A DNA stretch of 64,000 nt from Arabiibacter massiliensis (GCF_900169505.1 NZ_LT827021.1:1116001-1180000); one strand, 5' to 3'. Shown: positions 8,606 through 16,377, counted from the first letter of the stretch. Notes: generated from the letters alone by a model not told the origin. A program made the numbers and translations.

Positions 8606-8756
8606 AACCTATGGGGATTTTTTCTTTCAAAAACTTTGCCCGTATCGCGTTTTCAGGTAGCGGATCGAGGGCGCGAGGACCCGGCCCCCTGCTACAATGA
8701 GGGGGCGGCGGCCCGGTATGCGCGGCGCGGGTTCGGCGAAAACCCCGACGCTTTCT

Positions 8757-9965
8757 CTAGGCCGCGGGCGCGGGCTGCCTGTAGGGGCGCCCGCTCGACA
8801 GGATGGCGTAGATGACGTCCGCGCGACGGCGCGCCAGGGCGCGCAGCGCCTGCCTATGCAGCTTGCCCTCGGCGCGCTTCCTGTCGTAGTAGGCCCTGGA
8901 CGCCCCGTCGCAGTCGAGCGCCGCGTCCGCCGAGCCCAGGAAGGCGGCCTTGAGCCTGCGGTTGCCCTTCTTGGACTTCTTCGAGGAGTCCCTCTTGCCC
9001 GACTGGTCCTTGACGGGGGCGATGCCCGCGTAGGAGGCCAGGCGGTTCCCGTCCGCGAACCGCCCGATGCCGCCGATCTCGGCGACGATGACGCTCGCGT
9101 AGACGGGCCCGATCCCCGGCATGCTCTGGAGCAGGGCGATCTCGGGCAGCGAGTCCGCGATGCGCGCTATCTCCCGCTCGGCGGCCGCGACCTCCTCCTC
9201 GAGCTGGTCGAGGCGCGCGGCGAGCCTCTTCGCCTGCGCCTCGACGGCGCCCGCCGCGGGAAGCGCCACCCCCATCCGCCCGATAGCCTCGAACGCCTCG
9301 CGGATCTTCTCGGGGCCCCGGTTCGCCTGGCCCTTGAGCTTCGACGCCCACTGCGCCGCCCGCTTCTCGCCCGCCCGGCGCAGGCCCGCGGGGCCCCCGT
9401 AGCGCGCGATGACGGCGCGAGCGAGCGAGGTGTGGAGGGCGTCGCCCGCGAAGAGCTCCTCGAGCGGCGGGCACACCCTCTCCAGGCAGTCGTGGAGGCG
9501 GTTGTAGGCGCGGGTGCGCTCGCGCACCGCGTCGGCGCGGGCGCGGGGGAGGACTCGAAGCCCCGAAAGGGCCTCCTCGCGCTCGGCGACGAGGCGGACG
9601 AGCCTCGGGTGCCTGCGCGGCGCGTCGGCTATCACGAGCGCGTCGGCCGCATCGCTCTTCCCCTCCGAGTAGAGCACGGCGAGGTCGTGGAAGTCCTTGG
9701 GCGATATGAAGGCGGCGTCGAAGCCCATGTCGCGCGCCACCGCCACGGGAAGCTCCCCGAAGCCGCCGGGCTGGTCGACCACCACGAGCATGCGCGAGCC
9801 GCCCGACGCGTCGGCGAGCGCGCGCCTGATATCAGCCTCGTCCGCAGCGATCGCCCTCCTCATCTCGGGCTCGAGGGAATCGCGCCTGAAGCTCACCGCG
9901 AAGTGCCCCGACTTGCCCACGTCGATGCCGCAGAAGACCTCGTAGTCCATATCCCGGGCATCCAT
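8757..9965 (-). CDS. IS110-family transposase (DEDD, serine-containing)
   Basis: The 402-residue protein has the two-domain IS110 layout. The N-terminal RuvC-like DEDD domain includes FCGIDVGKSGHFAV (Asp15), VVVDQPG and GKSDAADALV. The C-terminal Transposase_20 domain includes MPGIGPVYASVIVAEIGGIGRFADG and LASYAGIAPVKDQSG, where the catalytic serine of the family lies. The ATG at 9965 is preferred because AGGAGG sits 8 bases upstream; the two GTG codons before it are too close. It appears intact. IS110 enzymes are guided to target and donor DNA by an element-encoded bridge (seek) RNA. Confidence 0.93.
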   Translation of the reverse strand: MDARDMDYEVFCGIDVGKSGHFAVSFRRDSLEPEMRRAIAADEADIRRALADASGGSRMLVVVDQPGGFGELPVAVARDMGFDAAFISPKDFHDLAVLYSEGKSDAADALVIADAPRRHPRLVRLVAEREEALSGLRVLPRARADAVRERTRAYNRLHDCLERVCPPLEELFAGDALHTSLARAVIARYGGPAGLRRAGEKRAAQWASKLKGQANRGPEKIREAFEAIGRMGVALPAAGAVEAQAKRLAARLDQLEEEVAAAEREIARIADSLPEIALLQSMPGIGPVYASVIVAEIGGIGRFADGNRLASYAGIAPVKDQSGKRDSSKKSKKGNRRLKAAFLGSADAALDCDGASRAYYDRKRAEGKLHRQALRALARRRADVIYAILSSGRPYRQPAPAA

Positions 9966-10226
9966 GCGCACCACCTCCTGAAAGCGAGAACCGAGCCGGC
10001 TTGAAGGCTCCTAGGCTCCGCTCCAGCAGGATTCTACGAACGCCGCGCGTGCGGCAGCAACAACCTATCAGCGATAAGCGCAAGCCCGCGGATCCGGTGG
10101 CATGATCCCGAAGCCCTAGCAAGAGAAGCACCTTCGATCTGAGCCATGTCCGGATCCGGGAGAGCCGGCCGGGAGGGCCCTTCGCCCTCCCGGGGCAGGA
10201 TTATAGAGAAAAATCCCCGTAGAATC
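9966..10226 (-). ncRNA. Noncoding 5' end of the IS110 element, candidate bridge RNA region
   Basis: These 261 noncoding bases between the element end and the transposase start contain a strong hairpin (GGGAGGGC...GCCCTCCC around 10171-10193). They also hold a second small one, GCCGCACGCGCGGC, near 10050. In IS110-group elements the bridge RNA is made from this position; in IS1111-group elements it comes from the other end, here 8606-8756. The subterminal repeats favour the latter, so the assignment to one end is uncertain. No guide loops were identified by eye. Confidence 0.35.
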
Positions 10227-10614
10227 CTTCGACTCCGCGCTGACGCGCTCCGTCTACGCGGTCGCGTTCATGGCGGGCGACGCGCGCGCGAGCGTGCTGA
10301 ATCCCCTGCTCGTGGGCGAGCGCGAGCTCGTCGTGCGCTGGGGATCGTACTTCTGCGAGCGCATCCCGCTTACCGCCGTGGCAAGCGCGGGCGCCGCCGA
10401 GTGCGACGCGGGCGTCCCTAAGGCCGAGCGTCTGAACATGGCCGCGATGGGCGCTCAGCCCTGCTGGATCGAGTTCGCACGCCCGGTGGAGACCGCCACG
10501 ATCACCGGCGGGAAGCGCTCCGTGCGCTGGCTGTGCGTGAGCCCCGACGACGCCGCCGGCTTCAAGCGCGCCGTGCTCAGCTCGCGCGCAGACCCGACAG
10601 CGCGCCGCGCATGA
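10227..10614 (+). pseudogene. 5'-truncated gene fragment, PH-like hypothetical protein
   Basis: An open frame begins right at the IS/repeat junction and runs to 10614. Its first internal ATG is at 10270, giving 114 residues, with no ribosome binding site in front. Reading upstream of the ATG stays open (ALTRSVYAVAFMAGDARASVL) into the REP half-repeat, so the original 5' end seems lost. The remaining protein, with ELVVRWGSYFCERIPL and WLCVSPDDAAGFKRAV, has a beta-rich pattern reminiscent of bacterial PH-like domains. That is a weak resemblance. The 3' end overlaps crcB by 38 bases on the opposite strand. Confidence 0.45.
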
Positions 10615-10963
10615 GCAGCCGCCCCGCGGCCACGCCGAGCACGCACGCCGCCAGGCTGCCGCCGGCGTAGAGCGCGGCCATGGCGTGCCGACCCTCCTCG
10701 AAGAGCGTGAGCGTCTCGAGCGAGAACGTGGAGAACGTGGTGAAGCCCCCGCACACGCCCGTCTTCAGGAAGAGCGCCGCCTCGGGTGGGATCGCGCCCT
10801 CCCCATTGGCCGCCTCGACGACGGCGCCGATGGCCACCGCGCCCACGAAGTTCACGACGAAGGTCATGAGGGGGAAGTCGCCCCCGTAGGGCACGAGGCC
10901 CAGGAGGTAGCGCGCCACGGCGCCGATGAACCCGCCCGCGCCCACCAGCAAAAGCGCCGCCAT
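10577..10963 (-). CDS. crcB: Fluoride ion channel CrcB/FluC
   Basis: The 128-residue, four-span membrane protein has the Fluc hallmarks GGFIGAVARYLLG near residues 10-22, the NFVGA segment near 38 and TGVCGGFTTFSTFSLET near 70-86. Fluc channels work as antiparallel dimers exporting fluoride. The ATG at 10963 has a G-rich ribosome binding site (AGGGGGG). A TTG two codons upstream is possible but weaker. No fluoride riboswitch is recognisable in the short leader, which ends at the tRNA terminator. Confidence 0.93.
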   Translation of the reverse strand: MAALLLVGAGGFIGAVARYLLGLVPYGGDFPLMTFVVNFVGAVAIGAVVEAANGEGAIPPEAALFLKTGVCGGFTTFSTFSLETLTLFEEGRHAMAALYAGGSLAACVLGVAAGRLLMRGALSGLRAS

Positions 10964-10989
10964 ACCCAAGCCCCCCTCGCCTGTAGAAA

Positions 10990-11017
10990 GGCCGGAAGCC
11001 CCAGGGGGCGTCCGGCC
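10990..11017 (-). terminator. Intrinsic terminator after tRNA-Thr
   Basis: The stem GGCCGG-A-CGCCCC pairs with GGGGC-TTCCGGCC on the minus strand and is followed by TTTCT. It lies directly downstream of the tRNA. Confidence 0.65.
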
Positions 11018-11027
11018 CGGTGATCGA

Positions 11028-11102
11028 TGGAGCCAGCGACAGGATTCGAACCTGCAACCCGCAGTTTACAAAACTGCTGCGCTACCGTTGCGCCACGCTG
11101 GC
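11028..11102 (-). tRNA. tRNA-Thr (anticodon TGT)
   Basis: The cloverleaf is readable on the minus strand: acceptor GCCAGCG pairing CGCTGGC, D-arm GCGC..GCGC, anticodon stem-loop GCAGT-TTTGTAA-ACTGC with anticodon TGT, T-arm with GGTTCGAATCC, discriminator T and an encoded CCA at 11028-11030. It is 75 bases including CCA. Confidence 0.96.
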
Positions 11103-11251
11103 ATGCGCGAAAAGAACGCGCCAGCGTATTGTACGACAACGCGGCCCGTTCGTGAAGCGCGGAAACCCCGCGTCCACGCCCAGCTCACAGCGCCTTCGGC
11201 TCCGACGAGGCCGAAGCGGCAACGAGGCCGTAGCGGTCCGGCCACATCCTG

Positions 11252-11292
11252 CGCCGCAGGGTTGCGCGAGGCCCTGCGGCGTGGTTTTCTTT
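11252..11292 (+). terminator. Terminator-like hairpin just upstream of the 11298 gene
   Basis: CGCCGCAGGG (11252-11261) pairs perfectly with CCCTGCGGCG (11272-11281) and is followed by TGGTTTTCTTT. The start codon of the next gene is only 6 bases beyond. A second small hairpin, CTTCGGC/GCCGAAG, lies about 55 bases upstream. This may be an attenuator in the leader, or simply a terminator of upstream transcription. Confidence 0.45.
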
Positions 11293-11297
11293 GGGCC

Positions 11298-11561
11298 ATG
11301 GCTTACCGCAAGACATATGTGGAGGTGAACGCCCGCGTCGACGTGGACGGGCGCGTCACGCCGCTCTCCATCGTCTGGCGCGACGGGCGCACGTTCGAGA
11401 TCGACCGCGTGATCGACTCCATCCGCCGCGCGTCGGCGCGCGTGGGCGGCACCGGCATCCGCTACCTCGTGACCGTGAACGGCCGCGAGAAGTACCTGTT
11501 CTTCGAGAACCCCCGCTGGTTCGTGGAAGAGGTCGTGCCCGACGATAAGATGCAATCCTGA
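11298..11561 (+). CDS. Conserved small hypothetical protein
   Basis: The 87-residue protein looks like a compact beta-rich domain: MAYRKTYVEVNARVDVDGRV, then TPLSIVWRDGRTFEIDRVID and RYLVTVNGREKYLFFENPRWFVEEV. The pattern of a short specific strand pair followed by a Trp-Phe-Val-Glu end is typical of small proteins of unknown function next to housekeeping genes. No catalytic motif is visible. The ATG at 11298 is poorly supported by a ribosome binding site (GGG 4 bases upstream), but the frame has coding-like composition throughout. Confidence 0.7.
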   Translation: MAYRKTYVEVNARVDVDGRVTPLSIVWRDGRTFEIDRVIDSIRRASARVGGTGIRYLVTVNGREKYLFFENPRWFVEEVVPDDKMQS

Positions 11562-11605
11562 GCGCAGCGCGCCGTCCTGCGCAAAATCTCGCCGGAGGAT
11601 GCAAG

Positions 11606-11743
11606 TTGTGACGGTTTTGCGCGGGTTTCAACGGGGTTCGGCGGCTTTTTCGTCCCCTCCGAACAGTTTTTTCGCGGCGGAATTTCTACGACCTGGGACG
11701 ATGCGCCGGGGCAGCGCCCTTCCCTGGCGCAAAACCGTCACAA
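11606..11743. repeat. Long inverted-repeat element, copy D
   Basis: Perfect 17-base arms TTGTGACGGTTTTGCGC (11606-11622) and its complement (11727-11743) enclose 104 bases containing CGACCTGGGA (11689-11698), the core in reverse orientation. It occupies most of the 312-base gap between 11561 and 11874. Confidence 0.7.
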
Positions 11744-11873
11744 GTGGTCCCTTGCGCAGCCGTCCGATTCTGCGCGCTACCGATGAATTGGGGCCGTCGA
11801 CGCCGCCGCTCCCCTTCGAAGCGATATACTGGCGTCTGACACGGTTGCCGACACGCACGAGGAGAGACTTCGC

Positions 11874-13100
11874 ATGAGCAAGCACGACCCCGCCCGTCCT
11901 GAAGCCGACGATTCCGCCGACTCCCCGTTGGAGCGGGAGTCCCCGATCAAGCGCAAGATCCCCATCCCCCTCAAGGTCTTCGGCGTGCTGTGCATGGTGA
12001 GCGGCGCGGCCGTCGCCGTCGTGCTCGCGCTCGTCGTGGTGGGCATGGTGCTCGTCATCCGCTCGGGCAACCTCACCGGCGACCTGTCCACGGCCACCAT
12101 CGTCATCTTCGTGGCGCAATCGGCGCTCATGACCGCGCTGGCCGCCCTGTTCGCCGTCCTCGGCGTGCGCCTGCTGCGCGACAAGCGCCGGCGCGCGGCG
12201 CTGCTCGCCGACGTCATGATCGTGCTCGTCATCCTCGTGGCGCTCTGCGACATGATGCTCGGCGGACTCACGCCCGACCTCATCCCCTACGCCGTCGTGC
12301 TCGTGGTGCTCATCGCGCTGCAGAGCTACGTGGACCCGTCGCTGTCCGAGGAGCGCGAGCTGCAGCGCAAGCTCCGCGACATGGAGGCGCGCGAGCAGGC
12401 CGAGGACGGCACGCTCGGCCGCGACGAGACGGGCCGCGGCTACATCGCGCTCAACTTCTTCAACATCTTCTGGATCTTCGTGGTGTGCTGCGTGCTGGGC
12501 CTCATCATCGAGACGGTGTACCACTTCGTGTGGGTGGAGCCCGGCCACTACCAGGACCGCGCCGGCATGCTGTTCGGGCCGTTCTCGCCCATCTACGGGT
12601 TCGGCGCGGTGCTCATGACCGTGGCGCTCAACCGCTTCCACAAGAAGAACGTCGTCCTCATCTTTCTGGTGAGCGCCGTCATCGGCGGGGCGTTCGAGTA
12701 CGCCACCAGCTGGTTCATGCAGTTCGCGTTCGGCATCGTGGCCTGGGATTACACGGGCACGTTCCTGTCCATCGACGGGCGCACCAACGGCATGTTCATG
12801 GCCATGTGGGGGCTTCTGGGCGTGGTGTGGATCAAGCTCCTTTTGCCGTGGATGCTGAAGCTGGTGAACCTCATCCCGTGGAACTGGCGCTACGGCGTGA
12901 CCACGGTGTGCGCGGCCCTCATGATCCTCGACGGCGCCATGACGCTGCTGTCGCTCGACTGCTGGTACCAGCGCATGGCGGGCAAGCCCTCCGAGACGGC
13001 CGTGGAGGAGTTCTTCGACCGCCACTTCGACAACCAGTACATGGAGGAGCGCTTCCAGAGCATGTCCATCGACCCCGCCAACGCCACCCGCACGAGCTAG
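11874..13100 (+). CDS. Polytopic membrane protein with CmpB-type putative ABC permease domain
   Basis: The 408-residue protein has a charged N-terminus (about 30 residues), four membrane spans to about residue 145, a cytoplasmic charged linker (about 150-185), and a second membrane block. That block contains VVCCVLGLIIETVYHF and DRAGMLFGPFSPIYGFGAV (about 200-245). This GPFSPIYGFGAV motif marks the family annotated as putative ABC transporter permease CmpB (COG4905). Despite that label the family has no proven transport role. No ATPase partner is adjacent. It ends in a cytoplasmic acidic tail. Confidence 0.8.
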   Translation: MSKHDPARPEADDSADSPLERESPIKRKIPIPLKVFGVLCMVSGAAVAVVLALVVVGMVLVIRSGNLTGDLSTATIVIFVAQSALMTALAALFAVLGVRLLRDKRRRAALLADVMIVLVILVALCDMMLGGLTPDLIPYAVVLVVLIALQSYVDPSLSEERELQRKLRDMEAREQAEDGTLGRDETGRGYIALNFFNIFWIFVVCCVLGLIIETVYHFVWVEPGHYQDRAGMLFGPFSPIYGFGAVLMTVALNRFHKKNVVLIFLVSAVIGGAFEYATSWFMQFAFGIVAWDYTGTFLSIDGRTNGMFMAMWGLLGVVWIKLLLPWMLKLVNLIPWNWRYGVTTVCAALMILDGAMTLLSLDCWYQRMAGKPSETAVEEFFDRHFDNQYMEERFQSMSIDPANATRTS

Positions 13101-13169
13101 CGGGGAGAACGCGGGGCTCCCCGCCGCTGCACGTCCCTGCCATCGCCGGATCCCGGCGCGCAACCCACG

Positions 13170-13299
13170 TGGACAAAATCGGCCTTCGGGACTGATTTTT
13201 TCGCACCGATCTCGCCTTGCCGCGGAGAAACTCCAGGTGGCGAGAAGCTGAGCCAAGAGCACCGAACGAAAAATCAGTCCCGAGGGTTGATTTTGTCCA
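13170..13299. repeat. Long inverted-repeat element, copy E
   Basis: The 34-base left arm (13170-13203, starting TGGACAAAATCGGCCTTCGG) and the 33-base right arm (13267-13299) are complementary with a few mismatches. The loop holds GAAACTCCAGGTGGCG, with core CCAGGTGG at 13233-13240. It lies between two convergent genes. Confidence 0.72.
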
Positions 13300-13357
13300 T
13301 GATGCTCCCGCTCATATATTGACGGTGGCTGCGCGACCGACTTAGAAGGGGCCTGAT

Positions 13358-13388
13358 GTCCCAAAAGGGGTCAGGCCCCTTTTGGGAC
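13358..13388. repeat. Palindrome GTCCCAAAAGGGG-TCAGG-CCCCTTTTGGGAC
   Basis: Perfect 13-base arms flank a 5-base loop, 8 bases from the stop codon of the minus-strand gene at 13397. It can act as a bidirectional terminator between the convergent genes. The AAAAGGGG/CCCCTTTT centre is shared with the larger palindrome at 44090-44130, suggesting a repeat family. Confidence 0.6.
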
Positions 13389-13396
13389 AGTTCGTC

Positions 13397-13816
13397 TTAC
13401 GCCTGCTTCTTGATCTCGGCCGCCAGGTAGGTGCACACGGCCACGATGACAAGGCTCACCAGCGACTGCCACTGGAACGTGCCCTGCATGACGCCCATCA
13501 CGAGCCCCACGACGCCCAGCACGAGTCCGATGATGCACAGCACGAAGAACAGGCCGATCTTGCGCGGGTTCTTGGCGCCGCGCAGGCCCAGCAGGCCGAT
13601 GATCAGGTTGATGACGCCGCCCACGACGGTGCCGATGCCCAGGGCCATGGCGGCGGTGGCCATGTCTATGACGGTGCCGCCCACGTCGATGCTCTCGCTC
13701 GACATGCCCGGGACGGCCGACCCCGCCGCCACGAACGCGCCCATAAGGATGACGAGGATAGCCCACGCGATCAGGATGATGGAGATGATCTTCAGCGTTT
13801 TCTGGGAACCGGACAC
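13397..13816 (-). CDS. Small polytopic membrane protein, unknown function
   Basis: The 139-residue protein has four predicted membrane spans (about residues 12-35, 48-75, 85-108 and 115-133) and Gly/Ile/Val-rich sequence such as GIGTVVGGVINLIIGLLGLRG. The GTG start at 13816 is chosen because GGGGAGG lies just upstream and the first span then starts near residue 10. The longer frame to 13879 would add an Arg-rich stretch without a ribosome binding site. I do not recognise the family. Confidence 0.72.
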   Translation of the reverse strand: MSGSQKTLKIISIILIAWAILVILMGAFVAAGSAVPGMSSESIDVGGTVIDMATAAMALGIGTVVGGVINLIIGLLGLRGAKNPRKIGLFFVLCIIGLVLGVVGLVMGVMQGTFQWQSLVSLVIVAVCTYLAAEIKKQA

Positions 13817-13976
13817 GGTCCTCCCCTTTCTGCCGATGGCGCGAGGCCTGGCGCGTCCCCCTATCCTGTGACGCGACACGCTTCCCGCCGCTGAAACGCG
13901 CGTTGCGCGTTGCGCGAGCCCTTCGCGCTGGCGAAAGTATATCCCTGACCTCGATTATCAGTCGGCTTGCCGCGCT

Positions 13977-13997
13977 GTTTCAAACGTCGTTTGAAAC
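13977..13997. promoter_or_regulatory. Perfect short palindrome upstream of the radical SAM operon
   Basis: GTTTCAAACGTCGTTTGAAAC has two 10-base arms around one base, so it has the form of a dimeric repressor operator. It lies about 50 bases upstream of the promoter at 14049-14077, in the 311-base gap between the two divergent genes. No regulator is linked to it. Confidence 0.4.
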
Positions 13998-14048
13998 ACG
14001 CCGGAGCAGACGGGCGGCGGGCTTTCCGCGATTCCCCCGCGCACGGCC

Positions 14049-14077
14049 TTGACGGCGAACACCCGTGCGCGTATGAT
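14049..14077 (+). promoter_or_regulatory. Promoter of the radical SAM/DUF4130 operon
   Basis: TTGACG (14049-14054) and TATGAT (14072-14077) are spaced by 17 bases, close to sigma-70-type consensus, 50 bases upstream of the start codon at 14128. Confidence 0.6.
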
Positions 14078-14127
14078 AGGCGAACGGATATTCTCGCGAA
14101 CATTTGATCTGGGGAACGGGCGCGCGT

Positions 14128-15579
14128 ATGGAGCTGATCGACAAGCTGGAGGTTCTCGCCGACGCGGCGAAGTACGACGTGGCCTGCACCTCGTCGGGCA
14201 TCGACCGCGACGCGCGGAAGGGCAAGCTCGGCAACACGATGGCCGCCGGCTGCTGCCACAGCTTCTCGGCCGACGGACGCTGCATCACGCTTCTCAAGGT
14301 GCTCATGACCAACGTGTGCGTCTACGACTGCGCCTACTGCGTGAACCGCGCCTCCAACGAGGTGCCGCGCGCCGCGTTCAAGCCGCGCGAGCTGGCCGAC
14401 CTCACCATCGCGTTCTACCGGCGCAACTACATCGAGGGGCTCTTCCTCAGCTCGGGCGTCATCAGAAACCCCGACTACACCACCGAGCTCATGATCCAGA
14501 CGCTCGCCATCCTGCGCGAGGAGCACGGATTTCGCGGCTACATCCACGCGAAGGCCGTGCCCGGCACCTCGCCGGAGCTGATCGACAGGCTGGGGCATCT
14601 GGCCGACCGCATGAGCGTGAACATGGAGCTGCCTTCGCAGAAGAGCCTCGCGCTGCTCGCGCCCGAGAAGGACAAGCAGCGCATCATCGCCCCCATGCGC
14701 CAGATCCGCGACAACATCGCGGTGGACAAGGACACCCGCGCGCTCGTGCGCAAGAACACCACGTACATGAAGCAGGTCGCGCCCAAGCGCAAGGAGCGCG
14801 CCTTCGTGCCGGCCGGCCAGTCCACCCAGATGATCGTGGGGGCCACGCCCGAGAGCGACTTCCAGATACTCAACCTGTCCGCGGCGCTCTACCGCACGCT
14901 GTCGCTCAAGCGCGTGTTCTTCAGCGCCTACACGCCCGTGAACGACGACGCGCGCCTGCCGAGCGCCGACGCCATCCAGCTCAACCGCGAGCATCGGCTC
15001 TACCAGGCCGACTGGCTGCTGCGCTTCTACCGCTTCGACGTGACCGAGATCATCGACGAGGAGCACCCCTTCCTCGACCCCGACCTCGACCCGAAGGCCA
15101 ACTGGGCTGTCAACAACCTGGACTTCTTCCCCGTGGAGGTGAACACCGCGCCGCTCGAGGCGCTGCTGCGCGTGCCCGGCATCGGCGTGCGCGGGGCCAA
15201 CCTCATCGTGCGCGCGCGGCGCACCACGTGCCTGCGCGAGCCTGAGCTGCGCAAGCTCGGCATCGCCTACAAGCGGGCGCGCTTCTTCATCACGTGCGCG
15301 GGCACGTACGCGGGGCGCGGCGCCGACTTCACGCGCGAGGGGCTGCGCGCGCAGCTGGCCGCCCCCATCAAGGGCGGGTCGCACGGGCGGCGCGCCGACA
15401 AGGCCATCCCGGGCCAGATGAGCCTGTTCGAAAGCGTGGAGACGCCCGAGAAGGCGCGCATCGCCGGCGGGCGCGAGCGCGCGGCGCGGCTCGGGGAAGC
15501 GGAAGCGGCGGCCCCGCAGGCGGACGGGGCGTTCGGCTGGCAGCGCGCGCTCGAGACGCCGACCGAGGTCCCGGCGTGA
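14128..15579 (+). CDS. Putative DNA modification/repair radical SAM protein (TIGR03916 type)
   Basis: The 483-residue enzyme has a radical SAM cluster motif TNVCVYDCAYC (Cys-x3-Cys-x2-Cys near residues 69-76). A helix-hairpin-helix DNA-binding segment follows near residues 350-375 (LLRVPGIGVRGANLIVRARR), then a poorly conserved C-terminal region. This combination matches the family described as putative DNA modification/repair radical SAM protein. It is translationally coupled (GTGA) to the DUF4130-type gene that is its usual partner. The two are probably involved in processing a DNA lesion, but the reaction is not known. ATG 14128 is preferred over an upstream ATG at 14104. Confidence 0.9.
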   Translation: MELIDKLEVLADAAKYDVACTSSGIDRDARKGKLGNTMAAGCCHSFSADGRCITLLKVLMTNVCVYDCAYCVNRASNEVPRAAFKPRELADLTIAFYRRNYIEGLFLSSGVIRNPDYTTELMIQTLAILREEHGFRGYIHAKAVPGTSPELIDRLGHLADRMSVNMELPSQKSLALLAPEKDKQRIIAPMRQIRDNIAVDKDTRALVRKNTTYMKQVAPKRKERAFVPAGQSTQMIVGATPESDFQILNLSAALYRTLSLKRVFFSAYTPVNDDARLPSADAIQLNREHRLYQADWLLRFYRFDVTEIIDEEHPFLDPDLDPKANWAVNNLDFFPVEVNTAPLEALLRVPGIGVRGANLIVRARRTTCLREPELRKLGIAYKRARFFITCAGTYAGRGADFTREGLRAQLAAPIKGGSHGRRADKAIPGQMSLFESVETPEKARIAGGRERAARLGEAEAAAPQADGAFGWQRALETPTEVPA

Positions 15580-16370
15580 TCTCGCCGGAGGAGCCCCTGG
15601 CCGACGCGGCGTACTGCTACGACGGCACGCCCGAGGGCCTCTTCACCGCCGTGTTCAAGGCCTACGAGCTGCATGAGGACCCGCTCGACGTCGTGCGCGA
15701 GGCCTGCTTGCAGCCCCGGCTCGGCCAGATCGTGCGCTACATCGACGCCGACGACGAGCTGGCCCGGCGCGTCGAGCGCGGCATCCGGCGCACCTGCGGG
15801 CGGGCCTCCTTCGAGGCCGCGCTGCGCGCCTCGCTCGCGGACGACCCGAAGGCGGGCACGGCCGTGTACCGCTTCGTGCGCCACGCCATGGCGGCCAAGC
15901 GCAACGTGCTCGGCGACCTCGCCCACCCGGCCGTCGGGCCCGTGCAGCGCCTCGCGCGCTCGGTGATGAACGAGCGCCACCGCATGCTCCAGTTCCTACG
16001 CTTCGAGCATATGGAGAACGGCGTGTGGTTCGCGCAGTGCAACCCGAGCGCGGCGGTGGTGCCGCTCGTCATGGACTGGTTCAGCGGCCGCTTCAACACC
16101 CAGCCCTTCATCATCTACGACGAGGTCCACGCCATCGCGGGCGTCTACGACGGCGACGGCTGGTACCTCGTGCCGTCCTCCGAGGTCGTCCTGCCCGACC
16201 GCGCGAGCGAGGAGAGGCTCATGCAGGCGGCCTGGAAGCGCTTCTACGACACCGTGGCCGTGGAGGCCCGCTACAACCCGGAGCTGCGCCGCCAGTTCAT
16301 GCCCAAGCGCCTCTGGAAGAACATCGTCGAGATGCAGGAGCGCATCCCCGGCACTGACCTCGCCCGCTGA
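15576..16370 (+). CDS. DUF4130 (TIGR03915) putative DNA repair partner protein
   Basis: The 264-residue protein begins with GTG at 15576, overlapping the stop of the radical SAM gene. The opening YCYDGTPEGLFTAVFKAYE and the C-terminal FDTVAVEARYNPELRRQFMPKRLWKNIVEM-like region (RQFMPKRLWKNIVEM near 245) are the family hallmarks. The family is found almost only beside TIGR03916 radical SAM proteins, so the two very likely act together on DNA. Some longer relatives carry an extra uracil-DNA-glycosylase domain; none is attached here. Confidence 0.9.
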   Translation: MISPEEPLADAAYCYDGTPEGLFTAVFKAYELHEDPLDVVREACLQPRLGQIVRYIDADDELARRVERGIRRTCGRASFEAALRASLADDPKAGTAVYRFVRHAMAAKRNVLGDLAHPAVGPVQRLARSVMNERHRMLQFLRFEHMENGVWFAQCNPSAAVVPLVMDWFSGRFNTQPFIIYDEVHAIAGVYDGDGWYLVPSSEVVLPDRASEERLMQAAWKRFYDTVAVEARYNPELRRQFMPKRLWKNIVEMQERIPGTDLAR

Positions 16371-16377
16371 GCGCGCC

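Larger units (their letters stand above)
8606..10226 (-). mobile_element. IS110-family insertion sequence (about 1.62 kb)
   Basis: The boundaries are inferred from the interrupted REP repeat: the flanks read GCACGGG-ATC at 8605 and ATC-CTTCGAC at 10224, so ATC (or a dinucleotide within it) is the shared core. Subterminal inverted repeats CTATGGGGATTTTT (8610-8623) and AAAAATCCCCGTAG (10209-10222) match in 13 of 14 positions. The element has one transposase gene, 151 noncoding bases on its 3' side and 261 on its 5' side. No target duplication beyond the core is seen, as expected for IS110-type recombination. Subterminal repeats are a trait of the IS1111 subgroup. Confidence 0.8.

Noticed and set aside
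8635..8665. CGCGTTTTCAGGTAGCG as an eighth core of the long inverted-repeat family
   Set aside because: The core is imperfect and no complementary arms flank it; it lies within the IS end.
10964..11027. Fluoride riboswitch upstream of crcB
   Set aside because: The leader is short and holds only the tRNA terminator; none of the crcB-motif sequence blocks are visible.
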